64,000 nt of DNA from Pseudaestuariivita atlantica (lineage in GTDB: Bacteria; Pseudomonadota; Alphaproteobacteria; Rhodobacterales; Rhodobacteraceae), in assembly GCF_001205715.1 (NCBI RefSeq), contig NZ_AQQZ01000001.1, positions 186,001-250,000 of the forward strand. Reading direction: 5' to 3'. Every line of letters begins with the position of its first letter. Position 1 is the first letter of the stretch. This document shows, in pieces, positions 1 through 9,086 of the stretch. A program made the position numbers and the translations under genes. The notes below the pieces were generated by a model. That model was not told the DNA's origin, did no database searches, and worked only from the letters and a program-made list of their open reading frames with translations.

Positions 1-642
1 CTGCTGAACGCGCATTTCGGAGATGACACGCTGATCGCCTCGGGCGGGTCGGACACGCTGCTTGGCGGGTTCGGGGACGACCTGATGGGCGCGTTGCCGG
101 GATTGGCCGCCCCGGCCGAGGGGTTCCTGATGTCCGGCGCGGACGGGTCGGACAGCATGTTCGGTGGTACCGGCGATGATACCGCCTATGGCGGGGCAGA
201 TGGCGACGTCATGCGCGGGCGGGCCGGGAACGACCTGCTGCGCGGGCAGGATGGTGCGGACATTGTTCGCGGGCAGTCGGGCGACGACACGGTCGACGGC
301 GGCGCGGGCGACGACACCCTGCGCGGCGGGGACGGCGATGACCGGCACTTCGGAGGCGGAGGCGACGATCACCACCTCGGCGGTGCAGGCGCGGACGTGT
401 TCGTCCTGCGGGAAGGCGACGGCGCCGACACGATCGGCGATTTCGAAGCGGGCGTGGACAGCCTGTGGCTGGAGGCCGAACTGGTCGCCGCTGCCGGGTC
501 CACCGACATCGCCACGATCCTCGCCGACTACGGCACCGTCTTCGCGCGGGGCCTGCGGTTCGACTTCGACGACGGCACCTCGGTCTTCCTGACAGGGGTG
601 ACCGATCCGGCGATGCTCGACGGGGATATCGTGCTGGTCTAG
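1..642 (+). CDS. RTX-type calcium-binding repeat protein, 5' truncated
   Basis: The reading frame is open from the first base, so the N-terminus lies outside the window; the visible part is 213 residues. It consists of glycine/aspartate-rich nonapeptides of the GGxGxDxxx type (for example [15 protein letters not shown]), which fold into calcium-binding parallel beta-rolls in RTX proteins. The C-terminal block with [14 protein letters not shown] resembles the end of type I-secreted RTX proteins, where the export signal sits. The role (protease, lipase, adhesin or other) cannot be told because any catalytic domain is missing. An extracellular location via a type I secretion system is inferred from the family. 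Confidence 0.8.
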   Translation: MLNAHFGDDTLIASGGSDTLLGGFGDDLMGALPGLAAPAEGFLMSGADGSDSMFGGTGDDTAYGGADGDVMRGRAGNDLLRGQDGADIVRGQSGDDTVDGGAGDDTLRGGDGDDRHFGGGGDDHHLGGAGADVFVLREGDGADTIGDFEAGVDSLWLEAELVAAAGSTDIATILADYGTVFARGLRFDFDDGTSVFLTGVTDPAMLDGDIVLV

Positions 643-706
643 GCGATCCCGGTCGCGCATTTCTGCCGTTGCCGCCGCCGCGCGCCCGGCCTATACACGG
701 CCGCAG

Positions 707-783
<77 letters not shown>

Positions 784-806
784 TTTCCCCTTCAGGACAG
801 CCGTGC

Positions 807-944
807 TCAGTCGTCGAGCAGGATGCGTGCGGCCTCGCCGTCGGGGTCGTCGTACTGGCGGGATTTCAGCGTCCAGATGAAGGCCACGATCCCGGCGCCG
901 CCGAGCAGCAGCGAGACGGGGATGAGAAAGACCAGCACGTTCAT
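807..944 (-). CDS. ccoS: cbb3-type cytochrome oxidase assembly protein CcoS
   Basis: A 45-residue protein starting [16 protein letters not shown]: one N-terminal transmembrane helix, then [20 protein letters not shown] and a short acidic tail. The YDDP(D/E)G..RIL pattern after a single helix is the CcoS signature. CcoS is required for insertion of heme and copper cofactors into CcoN. Its ATG overlaps the ccoI stop by ATGA, so it is the last gene of ccoGHIS. It lies only about 25 bases from the 3' end of tRNA-Arg, with which it converges. Confidence 0.9.
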   Translation of the reverse strand: MNVLVFLIPVSLLLGGAGIVAFIWTLKSRQYDDPDGEAARILLDD

Positions 945-3076
945 TGCACCCGTCCCACGCGGATCGCGTTCAGAAGCACGGTGATCGAAGACAGCGACAT
1001 GGCGAGCGCGGCGAGGAGCGGAGTGGCATAGCCCAGCACCGCGACGGGGATCGCGACCGCGTTATAGGCCAGCGCGATGCCGAAGTTCTGGCGCGACAGC
1101 CGCACCGCCTTGCGCGCCACGGCGAAGAGGCGCGGCACCTGCGCAAGGCCACCGCCGATCACCACCACGTCAGCGGCGTTGCGCGCGGCGTCGAGCGCGG
1201 TGCCCGGCGCGATGGAGGCATGCGCGCGGCTGAGCGCGATGGTGTCGTTCAGCCCGTCGCCGATCATGCAGGGCAGCGCGCCCGCATCGGTCAGTTGCGT
1301 GACGCGGTCGGTCTTGGCCTCGGGCGACAGGCTGGCCTCGAAATTCGGGATGCCGGTCAGGCGGGCGAGGCGTCTGGTCCGGTCGGGGGTGTCTCCCGAC
1401 AGGATTTCAAGGTCGAGCCCGGCGGCGCGCAGGCCGCCTGTCATCTCGGCCACGCCGTCGCGCAAGGTCTCTTCATAGGGCAGGTCGATGATCCGCGCGC
1501 CGATCTTCAGGGCGAGCCCATCGCCGTCGCCGCCAAGCCACGCGGCGCGGCCAAGCGCGACGGGGGTGCCGTCGGCCATGGCCGAGATGCCGTTGCCCCG
1601 CGCTTCGGTCACGTCCGCGAGGTCGGCGGCGGCCTCGGCACCGAGGTGGCGGTCAAGCGCGCGGGAGAGGGGATGCGCGCTGGCATGGGCCAGCGCCTTG
1701 GCGATGCGGCGCTCGTCAGGTACGAGGAGGCCAGCGTCGAAGGAAAAGCCGGGCGTCGTCAGCGTGCCGGTCTTGTCGAGCAGGACCGTCCGCACCTCGG
1801 CCAGGCGTTCGAGCGCGGTGCCCGACTTGACGAGGAAACCGAGGCGGTAGAGCCGCGAGATGGCGGCGGTCGACACGGCGGGCACGGCGAGGCCAAGCGC
1901 GCAGGGGCAGGTGATGATGAGGACGGCGATCGCGATGTTGAGCGCGAGGCGCACGTCGCCCGAGACCACCATCCAGCCCGTGAATGTCGCCAGCGCAAGG
2001 ACGTGCACGGCGGGCGCGTAGATGCGCGCGGCGCGGTCGGCGAGCGAGGTGTAGCGGTTGCGCGCGGTTTCCGCCGTCTCGACCATCCGCGCGATCTGCT
2101 GCAGGCGCGTGTCCTGCCCGACGGCGGTGGCGATCAGCGTGAAGGGCGCGCCGAGGTTGATCTCGCCCGCGTGGACGAGGTCTTGCGCGGCGTGGCTCAC
2201 CGGCGCGCTTTCGCCGGTCAGGAAGGCGCGGTCGGTATGCGCCCCGGCGCTGGTGAGGGTGCCGTCCACGGGCACGCGCATGCCGGTGGGAACAAGGATG
2301 GTATCCCCCCGGTTCAGCACCCGGATCGGGACGGTTTCGAACCCGTCCGCCGTCTGGCGGCGCGCCTCGTGCACCTCCAGCGCGCCCAGTTCGCGGGCCG
2401 AGGACCGCGCGGCGGCGCGGGTGCGGTGTTCAAGGCAACGCCCGATCAGCAGGAAGAAGGTCAGCGACAGGGCGGCGTCGAAATAGGCATGCGCGCCGCC
2501 GTTCAGCGTCTCGTAAAGCGACATCGCGGCGGCGAGCAGGATGGCGAGCGAGATGGGCACGTCCATGTTCAGCCGCCCGACGCGCAGCGCCGTCCATGCA
2601 TGTGCGAAGAAGGGTTGCGCGGAATAGATCACGCAGGGAATGGCGATGGCGGCAGAGATCAGGTGGAACAGGTCGCGCGTCGCGCCCTCGGCCCCCGACC
2701 AGACGGCGACCGACAGCAGCATGACGTTCATCATGGCGAACCCGGCGACGCCCACGCGCATCAAGAGATCGCGCCCCGTCACGTCGGTTTCGGTCGCAAG
2801 GGCCACGGTGTCGAGCGGGTAGGCGTCGTGGCCGATCTCGGACAGCGCGCGGACGATGTCGCCGGCGGGGCGCGACGTGTCCACGGTGACGCGCTTCCGG
2901 CTGAGGTTCACGCGGGCCGATGCCACGCCGGGCAGCGCGTTCAGGCGGTCCTCGATCGCGGCGATGCAGGCGGCGCAGCGCATGCCGGGGACGGACAGCA
3001 GGACCTGCCCGGCCTCGCGTTGCGCGTCAGGCGGGGCCGGGACGGGCGCGGCATTGGCGGGAAGGGCGATGGTCAT
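941..3076 (-). CDS. ccoI: Copper-exporting P1B-type ATPase CcoI for cbb3 oxidase assembly
   Basis: A 711-residue heavy-metal P-type ATPase. It has an N-terminal HMA domain with GMRCAAC (Cys34, Cys37), membrane segments, the actuator TGES motif, the CPC metal-transport motif (TCPCALG), the phosphorylation motif DKTGT, the SAHPLS histidine-proline motif and GDGLND. The family moves Cu(I) out of the cytoplasm to supply the CuB site of the cbb3 oxidase. The start MTIALPAN is chosen because it overlaps the ccoH stop by ATGA; a longer reading would add 25 residues inside ccoH. Position in ccoGHIS separates it from the general copper exporter CopA. Confidence 0.93.
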   Translation of the reverse strand: MTIALPANAAPVPAPPDAQREAGQVLLSVPGMRCAACIAAIEDRLNALPGVASARVNLSRKRVTVDTSRPAGDIVRALSEIGHDAYPLDTVALATETDVTGRDLLMRVGVAGFAMMNVMLLSVAVWSGAEGATRDLFHLISAAIAIPCVIYSAQPFFAHAWTALRVGRLNMDVPISLAILLAAAMSLYETLNGGAHAYFDAALSLTFFLLIGRCLEHRTRAAARSSARELGALEVHEARRQTADGFETVPIRVLNRGDTILVPTGMRVPVDGTLTSAGAHTDRAFLTGESAPVSHAAQDLVHAGEINLGAPFTLIATAVGQDTRLQQIARMVETAETARNRYTSLADRAARIYAPAVHVLALATFTGWMVVSGDVRLALNIAIAVLIITCPCALGLAVPAVSTAAISRLYRLGFLVKSGTALERLAEVRTVLLDKTGTLTTPGFSFDAGLLVPDERRIAKALAHASAHPLSRALDRHLGAEAAADLADVTEARGNGISAMADGTPVALGRAAWLGGDGDGLALKIGARIIDLPYEETLRDGVAEMTGGLRAAGLDLEILSGDTPDRTRRLARLTGIPNFEASLSPEAKTDRVTQLTDAGALPCMIGDGLNDTIALSRAHASIAPGTALDAARNAADVVVIGGGLAQVPRLFAVARKAVRLSRQNFGIALAYNAVAIPVAVLGYATPLLAALAMSLSSITVLLNAIRVGRVQ

Positions 3077-3522
3077 TTCGGGGTATCCACCACGATGCGT
3101 TGCCGGAACAGGGTGCCGTCCGCCGCGCGCGCGACGAGCCGCAGGTTCCAATTGCCGCCATCGGCCTCGACCGGCGCAGTGTAGGCCCGGCCGTCGAACG
3201 CGAAGGCGGGTTCCTGGTCGGCATTGACGGTGTGGGCGCGCCCGAAGGTCGCCTGTTCGATCACCGCCTCGACCGGGGCACCGCCCTTCAGGATGCTGAG
3301 GATCAGAAGGTCTCCGTCAAGCCGGGCGGAGACGTCCCAGCCAAGCGCAAGCTGCGCGGCGCGGTCGGCGTCGAACGTCTGGCTGGCGACGTAGGAGTTC
3401 TTGACCTCCAGACCCGGAAAGGTGCGCACGGCGCTGAAGGCGAGTGCGAGGTTGACCGAGATGATGATGCCGAAGCCCAGTGCGAACATGGCAAAGACGT
3501 GGAAGCCGGTGACCTGTTTCAT
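3073..3522 (-). CDS. ccoH: CcoH/FixH family cbb3 oxidase assembly protein
   Basis: A 149-residue protein beginning MKQVTGFHVFAMFALGFG: one N-terminal transmembrane helix followed by a periplasmic beta-rich FixH domain (NSYVASQTFDADRAAQLALG is a typical stretch). FixH/CcoH associates with CcoP and stabilises the assembling oxidase. The start overlaps the ccoG stop and its own stop overlaps the ccoI start, both as ATGA, so translation of G, H and I is probably coupled. Confidence 0.9.
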   Translation of the reverse strand: MKQVTGFHVFAMFALGFGIIISVNLALAFSAVRTFPGLEVKNSYVASQTFDADRAAQLALGWDVSARLDGDLLILSILKGGAPVEAVIEQATFGRAHTVNADQEPAFAFDGRAYTAPVEADGGNWNLRLVARAADGTLFRQRIVVDTPK

Positions 3523-4931
3523 CCGTCGGTTCTCCCGTTGAAGATCGAGTTCTTGTAGGCGCGTTCGCCGCTCTGGTTGTCTTCGACCCAGAAGCGGATG
3601 TCGGTCGTCGCGGTGCGCGCGACGGCGGACCCGCCGGGAGCGGTGACGTAGACGCGCAGTTTGAGCGTGTCGTCGGCGGGGACCTCGATGGCCGAGTAGG
3701 GCGTGCCTTCGATACGCAGGCGCAGGGCCAGATCGCCGCTGACATGCACGCCGAACATGCGCGGCTCGCCATTCTTGTTGCGCAGGCGCAGTTCGAACGC
3801 GTTCTGCACCGCGCCGTCGGACATCACCACGTAGGTCGGGTTGCGCACGGGCGCGACCGTCATCTCGATCTCGGGCCGGATGAACAGGGTATAGAGCATG
3901 GCAAGCCCGATCGCGGACCAGAGCGCGGTGTAGAGGATCGTGCGTGGCCGGAAGATGTGCTGCCACGGGCGCTTGGGCGGCTCGCCCGCGCGCTCGCGCG
4001 CCTCGTCCGACAGGGCGAGGTAGTCGATCAGGCCGCGCGGGCGGCCGAGCTTGGCCATCACGTCGTCGCAGGCGTCGATGCACAGCGCGCAGGTGATGCA
4101 TTCCATCTGCTGGCCGTCGCGGATGTCGATGCCCATCGGGCAGACGTTCACGCAGGCCATGCAGTCGACGCAGTCGCCGACGCCCTCCTTGTGCAGCTTG
4201 CCGCGCGGCTCCCCGCGCCAGTCGCGATAGGCGACGGTCAGCGTGTCGTTGTCCATCATCGCGCCCTGGATGCGCGGCCAGGGGCACATGTAGATGCAGA
4301 CCTGTTCGCGCATGAAACCGCCAAGGACGAAGGTGGTGGCGGTCAGAACCGCAACGGTGATCCACGCGACCGGCGGGGCCGAGAGGGTGGCGAATTGCGC
4401 CGCCAGCGTCGGCGCGTCGGCGAAATAGAACACCCACGCCCCGCCGGTGGCGAGGCCGATCAGCGCCCAGACCACCCACTTGGTCACCCGCAACCGCGCC
4501 TTGCGCAGCGACCACGGGCTGCGGTGCAGTTTGACGCGGGCGTTGCGGTCGCCCTCGATCCAGCGCTCGACGAGGATGAAGAGGTCGGTCCACACCGTTT
4601 GCGGGCAGGTATAGCCGCACCAGACCCGCCCCAGCGCCGAGGTGAACAGGAACAGGCCCAGCCCCGCCATGATCAGAAGCCCCGCGACGAAATAGAATTC
4701 GTGCGGCCAGATCTCGATCCAGAAGAAATAGAATCGTCGGTTCGCAAGGTCCACCAGCACCGCCTGGTCGGGCAGGTTGGGCCCACGGTCCCAGCGGATC
4801 CACGGGGTCAGGTAGTAGACGCCCAGTGTCAGGGCCATGATGACCCATTTGAGATTGCGGAAGCGGCCCTTGACGCGGCGCGGGAAGACCGGTTCGCGCG
4901 CGGCGTAGAGGCTTGGGGAGGAGTCAGTCAT
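3519..4931 (-). CDS. ccoG: Cytochrome c oxidase accessory protein CcoG (RdxA/FixG family)
   Basis: 470 residues with N-terminal transmembrane helices and a cytoplasmic ferredoxin-like region holding two four-cysteine clusters (CVDCMACVNVCP and CITCALCIDACDD). These bind two [4Fe-4S] centres, consistent with its role as a Cu(II) reductase in cbb3 assembly. A C-terminal immunoglobulin-like periplasmic domain follows (FixG C-terminal family). It is the first gene of ccoGHIS, which has its own FNR-type box centred about 64 bases upstream and starts after the end of ccoP. Confidence 0.95.
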   Translation of the reverse strand: MTDSSPSLYAAREPVFPRRVKGRFRNLKWVIMALTLGVYYLTPWIRWDRGPNLPDQAVLVDLANRRFYFFWIEIWPHEFYFVAGLLIMAGLGLFLFTSALGRVWCGYTCPQTVWTDLFILVERWIEGDRNARVKLHRSPWSLRKARLRVTKWVVWALIGLATGGAWVFYFADAPTLAAQFATLSAPPVAWITVAVLTATTFVLGGFMREQVCIYMCPWPRIQGAMMDNDTLTVAYRDWRGEPRGKLHKEGVGDCVDCMACVNVCPMGIDIRDGQQMECITCALCIDACDDVMAKLGRPRGLIDYLALSDEARERAGEPPKRPWQHIFRPRTILYTALWSAIGLAMLYTLFIRPEIEMTVAPVRNPTYVVMSDGAVQNAFELRLRNKNGEPRMFGVHVSGDLALRLRIEGTPYSAIEVPADDTLKLRVYVTAPGGSAVARTATTDIRFWVEDNQSGERAYKNSIFNGRTDG

Positions 4932-4988
4932 GAAAACGGGTCACCCTGAATTGCAAGGTGACCCTAGGATGGGCCGAAGCCGGGTACC

Positions 4989-5002
4989 TTGATCTGCGTC
5001 AA
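4989..5002 (-). promoter_or_regulatory. FNR/FnrL box upstream of ccoG
   Basis: The sequence TTGATCTGCGTCAA matches the FNR consensus TTGAT-N4-ATCAA with one mismatch. It lies 57 bases before the ccoG start. If it is centred at -41.5, as in class II FNR promoters, transcription would start near 4954. It gives ccoGHIS an oxygen-controlled promoter separate from ccoNOQP. Confidence 0.8.
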
Positions 5003-5008
5003 GTTTGC

Positions 5009-5863
5009 CTATTCACCGCCGCCGAGGCTGTGCACGTAGGTGGAGACCGCCCGCACGTCCTCTTCACTCAGCCGCTGCCCCCAGGCGGGCATCACGCCGA
5101 AGCGGGAATAGGTGATCGTTTCGATCAGGCTGTCGCGGTCTCCGCCGTACAGCCAGATCGCGTCTGCAAGGTTGGGCGCACCCTGTTCGCGGTCGCCGGT
5201 GCCGTTGGCTCCGTGGCACGACGCGCAATTCTCCGCGAACAGGGTGGCCCCACCGCCGCGTTCTCCTCCGATAACGGGCAGTGTGGGGATGAAATCGGCA
5301 AGCGATTCGATCTCTTCCGGCGAGAGGATTTCGCCGAAGGCGGGCATCTGCGACCAGCGGGCATCCGTGTCGGTATCGTTGCGGATGCCGTGGCGGACCG
5401 AGAACGCGACGTTGGTCAGGTCACCGCCCCAGAGCCAGTCGTTGTCGAGCAGGTTGGGATAACCCGGCCCGCCCGCAGCACCCGCGCCGTGGCACTGGCT
5501 GCACTGGGCGCGGAACACCGCGCCGCCACGCGCCACGGCATAGCGGTGCACGTCGGCCTGGGGTTCGAGCGCCGCCAGATCGACGGCCAGCAGCGCCTCT
5601 GTCAGATCCGCGTTCGCGGCATCGTGGCGTGCGATCTGCTCGGCCACCTCGGCGCGGGTGGAATAGCCCAGAAGCCCCGCCGTCGCGCCCGAGATCATGG
5701 GCCATGCCGGGTAGGCGATGGTGTAGGCCACGCCCCAGATGATGGTGAGGTAGAAGGTGATGAGCCACCACCGCGGCATCGGCGTGTTCAACTCCTCGAT
5801 GCCGTCGAAATCGTGACCCATGGTCTCGCGACCGGTCAGCTTGTCAACGCGGGGCTTATCCAT
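5009..5863 (-). CDS. ccoP: cbb3-type cytochrome c oxidase subunit III, di-heme CcoP
   Basis: A 284-residue subunit with one N-terminal transmembrane helix (about 34-53) and two class I cytochrome c domains with heme-binding motifs CSQCH (Cys121-His125) and CASCH (Cys213-His217); distal Met ligands are likely in QMPAFG and VMPAWG. It passes electrons from soluble cytochrome c to CcoO. The start MDKPRVDKL follows AAGGAG at good spacing and overlaps the end of ccoQ by 8 bases; a longer reading adds 46 low-complexity residues inside ccoQ and is unlikely. Confidence 0.96.
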   Translation of the reverse strand: MDKPRVDKLTGRETMGHDFDGIEELNTPMPRWWLITFYLTIIWGVAYTIAYPAWPMISGATAGLLGYSTRAEVAEQIARHDAANADLTEALLAVDLAALEPQADVHRYAVARGGAVFRAQCSQCHGAGAAGGPGYPNLLDNDWLWGGDLTNVAFSVRHGIRNDTDTDARWSQMPAFGEILSPEEIESLADFIPTLPVIGGERGGGATLFAENCASCHGANGTGDREQGAPNLADAIWLYGGDRDSLIETITYSRFGVMPAWGQRLSEEDVRAVSTYVHSLGGGE

Positions 5864-6086
5864 TGCGGAGCTCCTTGGAAATGTCGGTGTTGCAGGTGCA
5901 GGTCTCGCAGGACCCGGTGCAACCGGTGCCGGTCTCGTCGTCCCGGAAGGGGATCGACGCGGCGGCGTCACGGGAGGATTTGAGGGATGGCCAGAAGGCA
6001 TAGACCCACGTGCCGAGGAAGAAGGCGACCATCGCGATCAGGAACCAGCTGTCGGCGAAGGCGCGGAGTGTCGAATAGGTTTCCAT
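5856..6086 (-). CDS. ccoQ: cbb3-type cytochrome c oxidase subunit CcoQ with a cysteine-rich tail
   Basis: A 76-residue subunit starting METYSTLRAFADSW, with one transmembrane helix (about 15-33) and the short FWPSLK turn typical of CcoQ. The cytoplasmic tail contains four closely spaced cysteines (Cys56, 60, 63, 65) in the stretch GCTGSCETCTC. The CcoQ proteins I recall from classical Rhodobacter lack such a tail, so it may bind a metal or form disulfides; this is inference. The start has GAGGAG upstream, between ccoO and ccoP in the operon. CcoQ stabilises the complex and in Rhodobacter conveys a redox signal. Confidence 0.9.
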   Translation of the reverse strand: METYSTLRAFADSWFLIAMVAFFLGTWVYAFWPSLKSSRDAAASIPFRDDETGTGCTGSCETCTCNTDISKELRNG

Positions 6087-6096
6087 CGTCTGCTCC

Positions 6097-6822
6097 TCAG
6101 CGGCTCGCATCCGGCACGAAGGTCGAGAAATCGACCAGCGTGCCGAGCATCTGCAGGTAGGCGATCAGCGCATCCATCTCGGTCACCTGTGGCTGGCCGT
6201 CGAAGTTGCCAATGGCGGCGCCGGGATAGCGCTCGACCATGGCGTCCCAGTCGGCATCGGGATCGGCCTGCACCCGGAAATCGGACGCGGCGTTCGCGAT
6301 CTGCTCGTCTGTGTAGGGCACGCCGACGATGCGGTGCGTACGCATCAGGTCGCCGATATCGTCGCCGTCGAGGCTGGCGTTCAGCAAGAAGCCGTAGCCC
6401 GGCATGATGCTTTCCGGCACGACCGATTGCGGGTCGATCAGGTGGGCGAGTTGCCATTCGTTGGAATACCGCCCGCCCACGCGGGCCAGGTCCGGCCCGG
6501 TGCGTTTCGACCCCCACTGGAACGGGTGGTCATACATGCTTTCGGCGGCCAGCGAGTAGGGGCCATAGCGTTCGACCTCGTCCCGCATGGGGCGGATCAT
6601 CTGGCTGTGGCAGACGTAGCAGCCTTCGCGGATGTAGATGTCGCGCCCGGCCAGTTCGAGCGGGGAGTAGGGGCGCATGCCGTCCACCTCCTCGATCGTG
6701 TTCTCCAGCCAGAAGAGCGGCGCGATTTCTACGATCCCGCCGATCGTCACCACGGTGAGCGAGAAGGCCAGCAGGAGCGAGGGGCTGCGTTCGAGGACGA
6801 CGTGTTTGTCGATGAGGGCCAT
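6097..6822 (-). CDS. ccoO: cbb3-type cytochrome c oxidase subunit II, mono-heme CcoO
   Basis: 241 residues: an N-terminal membrane anchor (about 15-34) and a periplasmic cytochrome c domain with CYVCH (Cys68-His72) and conserved FixO stretches such as [20 protein letters not shown] and [14 protein letters not shown]. It receives electrons from CcoP and hands them to the CcoN heme b. It sits between ccoN (13 bases away) and ccoQ in the structural operon. Confidence 0.97.
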   Translation of the reverse strand: MALIDKHVVLERSPSLLLAFSLTVVTIGGIVEIAPLFWLENTIEEVDGMRPYSPLELAGRDIYIREGCYVCHSQMIRPMRDEVERYGPYSLAAESMYDHPFQWGSKRTGPDLARVGGRYSNEWQLAHLIDPQSVVPESIMPGYGFLLNASLDGDDIGDLMRTHRIVGVPYTDEQIANAASDFRVQADPDADWDAMVERYPGAAIGNFDGQPQVTEMDALIAYLQMLGTLVDFSTFVPDASR

Positions 6823-6835
6823 TGGTCGAAGCTCC

Positions 6836-8461
6836 TTATTCGGCCGGTGCGGCGGTTGCGCCCGCGGGCGGGGTCATTTGTGCGACGGGCTGGCTGACGC
6901 GGGCGTAACCCCGGATCGTCATCCACATGTTCCAGCACATGATCCCGGCACCGGCGAGGTAGAGGATGCCGCCGAGGCTGCGCACGAGGTACATGGGGTA
7001 CTTGGCGCTGACGGTGTCGGCGAAGGAGTTGACGAGGAAGCCCTGGTCATCGACCTCGCGCCACATCAGGCCTTCCATGATGCCCGACACCCACATCGAC
7101 GCCGCGTAGAGGACGATGCCGATCATGGCGAGCCAGAAGTGCCAGTTCATCGCGGCGTTGGAATACATCGCGCCGCGGTTCCACAGGCGGGGCGTCAGGA
7201 AGTAGATCATCGCGAAGATGATCATGCCGTTCCAACCCAGCGCGCCGGAATGCACGTGGCCCACGGTCCAGTCGGTGTAGTGCGACAGCGAGTTCACCGC
7301 GCGGATCGACATCATCGGCCCTTCGAAGGTCGACATGCCGTAGAAGGCAAGGCTGGCCACGAGGAAGCGGATGATCGGGTCGGTGCGGATCTTGTCCCAC
7401 GCGCCGTTCAGCGTCATCAGCCCGTTCATCATGCCCGCCCAGGACGGCATCCACAGGATGACCGAGAAAACCATGCCGAGGGTCGAGGCCCAGTCGGGCA
7501 GCGCGGTATAGTGCAGGTGGTGCGGACCGGCCCAGATATAGAGGAAGATCAGCGCCCAGAAGTGCACGATCGACAGCTTGTAGCTGTACACCGGGCGGTT
7601 CGCCTGCTTGGGCACGTAGTAGTACATCATGCCGAGGAAGCCCGCGGTCAGGAAGAAGCCCACGGCGTTGTGGCCGTACCACCATTGCGTCATGGCATCC
7701 TGCACGCCGCCGAACAGCTGGACGGATTTCGAGCCCCAGATGCTCACCGGCACGGCGAGGTTGTTGACCACGTGCAGCATCGCGACGGTGATGATGAAGG
7801 CGAGGAAGAACCAGTTGGCGACGTAGATGTGCCGCTCGCGCCGGTTGATGATGGTGCCGAGGAAGACGACGAGGTAGGCGACCCAGACAAGTGTCAGCCA
7901 GATGTCGACGTACCATTCCGGTTCGGCATATTCCTTGGATTGCGTGGCGCCCAGCAGGTAGCCGGTCGCCGCCAGCACGATGAACAGCTGGTAGCCCCAG
8001 AAGACGAACCAGACGAGGTTGCCGCCGTAAAGGCGCGTGCGCGACGTGCGCTGCACGATATAGATCGACGACGCGATCAGCGCGTTGCCTCCGAAGGCAA
8101 AGATCACTGCCGACGTGTGCAGCGGCCGAAGGCGCCCGAAATTGCCGAAGGGTTGCGCCCAGTCGAAGTTGAGCACCGGGAAGGTCAGTTGCAGCGCGAT
8201 CAGCACGCCCACGGTCAGGCCCGCGATGCCCCAGAAGGCGGTCGCGATCACGCCGGCGCGCACGACGTCGTCGTTATACTGGTCGGTCGGAACCGGCGCG
8301 GCGGGTTCGCCCACGTTGCGCAATTCGCGGATGAACAGGCCCACCGCCACCACGAAGATGATGACCGCGTGAACGCGATAGGCCAGGTCCTGGCCAAGGT
8401 CGGTCGCAAGCGCCGCGAACAGCGCGATCAGACCCAGTAATATCAGTTTGACGATGGCCAT
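6836..8461 (-). CDS. ccoN: cbb3-type cytochrome c oxidase catalytic subunit CcoN
   Basis: A 541-residue, twelve-helix heme-copper oxidase subunit. Histidine-bearing segments for heme b, heme b3 and CuB are visible ([35 protein letters not shown] and [11 protein letters not shown]). C-family oxidases have very high oxygen affinity and reduce O2 to water with proton pumping. It is the first gene of ccoNOQP, preceded by a perfect FNR box with a plausible -10 (GATACC, 8517-8522) at the spacing expected of a class II promoter. Confidence 0.97.
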   Translation of the reverse strand: MAIVKLILLGLIALFAALATDLGQDLAYRVHAVIIFVVAVGLFIRELRNVGEPAAPVPTDQYNDDVVRAGVIATAFWGIAGLTVGVLIALQLTFPVLNFDWAQPFGNFGRLRPLHTSAVIFAFGGNALIASSIYIVQRTSRTRLYGGNLVWFVFWGYQLFIVLAATGYLLGATQSKEYAEPEWYVDIWLTLVWVAYLVVFLGTIINRRERHIYVANWFFLAFIITVAMLHVVNNLAVPVSIWGSKSVQLFGGVQDAMTQWWYGHNAVGFFLTAGFLGMMYYYVPKQANRPVYSYKLSIVHFWALIFLYIWAGPHHLHYTALPDWASTLGMVFSVILWMPSWAGMMNGLMTLNGAWDKIRTDPIIRFLVASLAFYGMSTFEGPMMSIRAVNSLSHYTDWTVGHVHSGALGWNGMIIFAMIYFLTPRLWNRGAMYSNAAMNWHFWLAMIGIVLYAASMWVSGIMEGLMWREVDDQGFLVNSFADTVSAKYPMYLVRSLGGILYLAGAGIMCWNMWMTIRGYARVSQPVAQMTPPAGATAAPAE

Positions 8462-8543
8462 GGCCGGTTCCCTTCATCCGCGCCGAACGCGCAAAAATCT
8501 TCCAGTCTGGGTGGGAGGTATCGCGGGCCGGGGTCGGCCCGCC

Positions 8544-8557
8544 TTGATCTGGATCAA
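8544..8557 (-). promoter_or_regulatory. Perfect FNR/FnrL box upstream of ccoN
   Basis: TTGATCTGGATCAA is a perfect TTGAT-N4-ATCAA palindrome. Its centre (8550.5) is 31 bases from the centre of a -10-like GATACC (8517-8522, minus strand), exactly the geometry of a class II FNR promoter with a start near 8509. The box overlaps the stop codon of uspA, so the uspA end doubles as the ccoN promoter. Confidence 0.9.
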
Positions 8558-8976
8558 TCCGCGGCGCGCTTGCGCAGGACATGGACCGAGCATTGCGCGT
8601 GGCGCACAACCCATGCCGCGGTCGATCCCAGAAGGATGTCGGACAGCTCCGGCTGGTGGGACGGGATCACGATGCAGTCCACCGCATGTTCGTCCGCCCA
8701 GTCGACGATGCTGCGTCCGACCCCGCCCTGCAGGGTCACCGCATCCTTGATGCCTATTTCCTGGGACAGGGCGGCAAGCTTGGTCTTGGCGTTCTCGAAC
8801 GCCTGAGTGACGATATCGGCGGGGACGTAGACATCGATGCTGGTGGGGAAGGGGGCAACCACATTCAGAAGCGTGATCTTGCCTTGCGGCGCGAGCAGCG
8901 CCCGCGCCGTGGCAACGGACCGTTTGACTTTCTCGGTATCGGCGAGGTCAACAGGAACGAGGATATGAGGGTACAT
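8554..8976 (-). CDS. Universal stress protein (UspA family)
   Basis: A 140-residue single-domain Usp protein: MYPHILVPVDLAD is the first strand, followed by a Rossmann-like fold ending LGSTAAWVVRHAQCSVHVLR. The nucleotide-binding G-2x-G-9x-G(S/T) motif is only partly present, so ATP binding is uncertain. It lies between fnrL and ccoN with its own FNR-type box, so it is probably a member of the low-oxygen regulon. No partner is known from sequence. Confidence 0.88.
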   Translation of the reverse strand: MYPHILVPVDLADTEKVKRSVATARALLAPQGKITLLNVVAPFPTSIDVYVPADIVTQAFENAKTKLAALSQEIGIKDAVTLQGGVGRSIVDWADEHAVDCIVIPSHQPELSDILLGSTAAWVVRHAQCSVHVLRKRAAD

Positions 8977-9029
8977 GACGATCTCCTTGCAGTCTGGTGC
9001 AAGAATCGCCGAATCCCGCGCGGCATACC

Positions 9030-9043
9030 TTGATTTGGGTCAA
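9030..9043 (-). promoter_or_regulatory. FNR/FnrL box upstream of the universal stress protein gene
   Basis: TTGATTTGGGTCAA matches the FNR consensus with one changed half-site base. It lies 54 bases before the uspA-family start codon. A class II arrangement would put the transcript start near 8995, with GATTCT (9002-9007, minus strand) as a weak -10. Confidence 0.75.
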
Positions 9044-9086
9044 GTTTGCGGATGTTTGCCTGCCGCGCCCGCAAAGGCGCGCGCCG

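Noticed and set aside
1-642. The glycine/aspartate repeats at the window start as a DNA repeat array
   Set aside because: They are protein-level nonapeptide repeats of an RTX beta-roll; at DNA level the units are too diverged for a satellite or CRISPR-like array.
3077-3151. An N-terminal extension of CcoI by 25 residues
   Set aside because: It would lie wholly inside ccoH and has no ribosome site. The ATG overlapping the ccoH stop fits the ATGA coupling of the operon.
944-3184. A 746-codon plus-strand frame opposite ccoI
   Set aside because: Antisense shadow of the copper ATPase gene. Composition is Gly/Arg/His-rich and no domain is visible.
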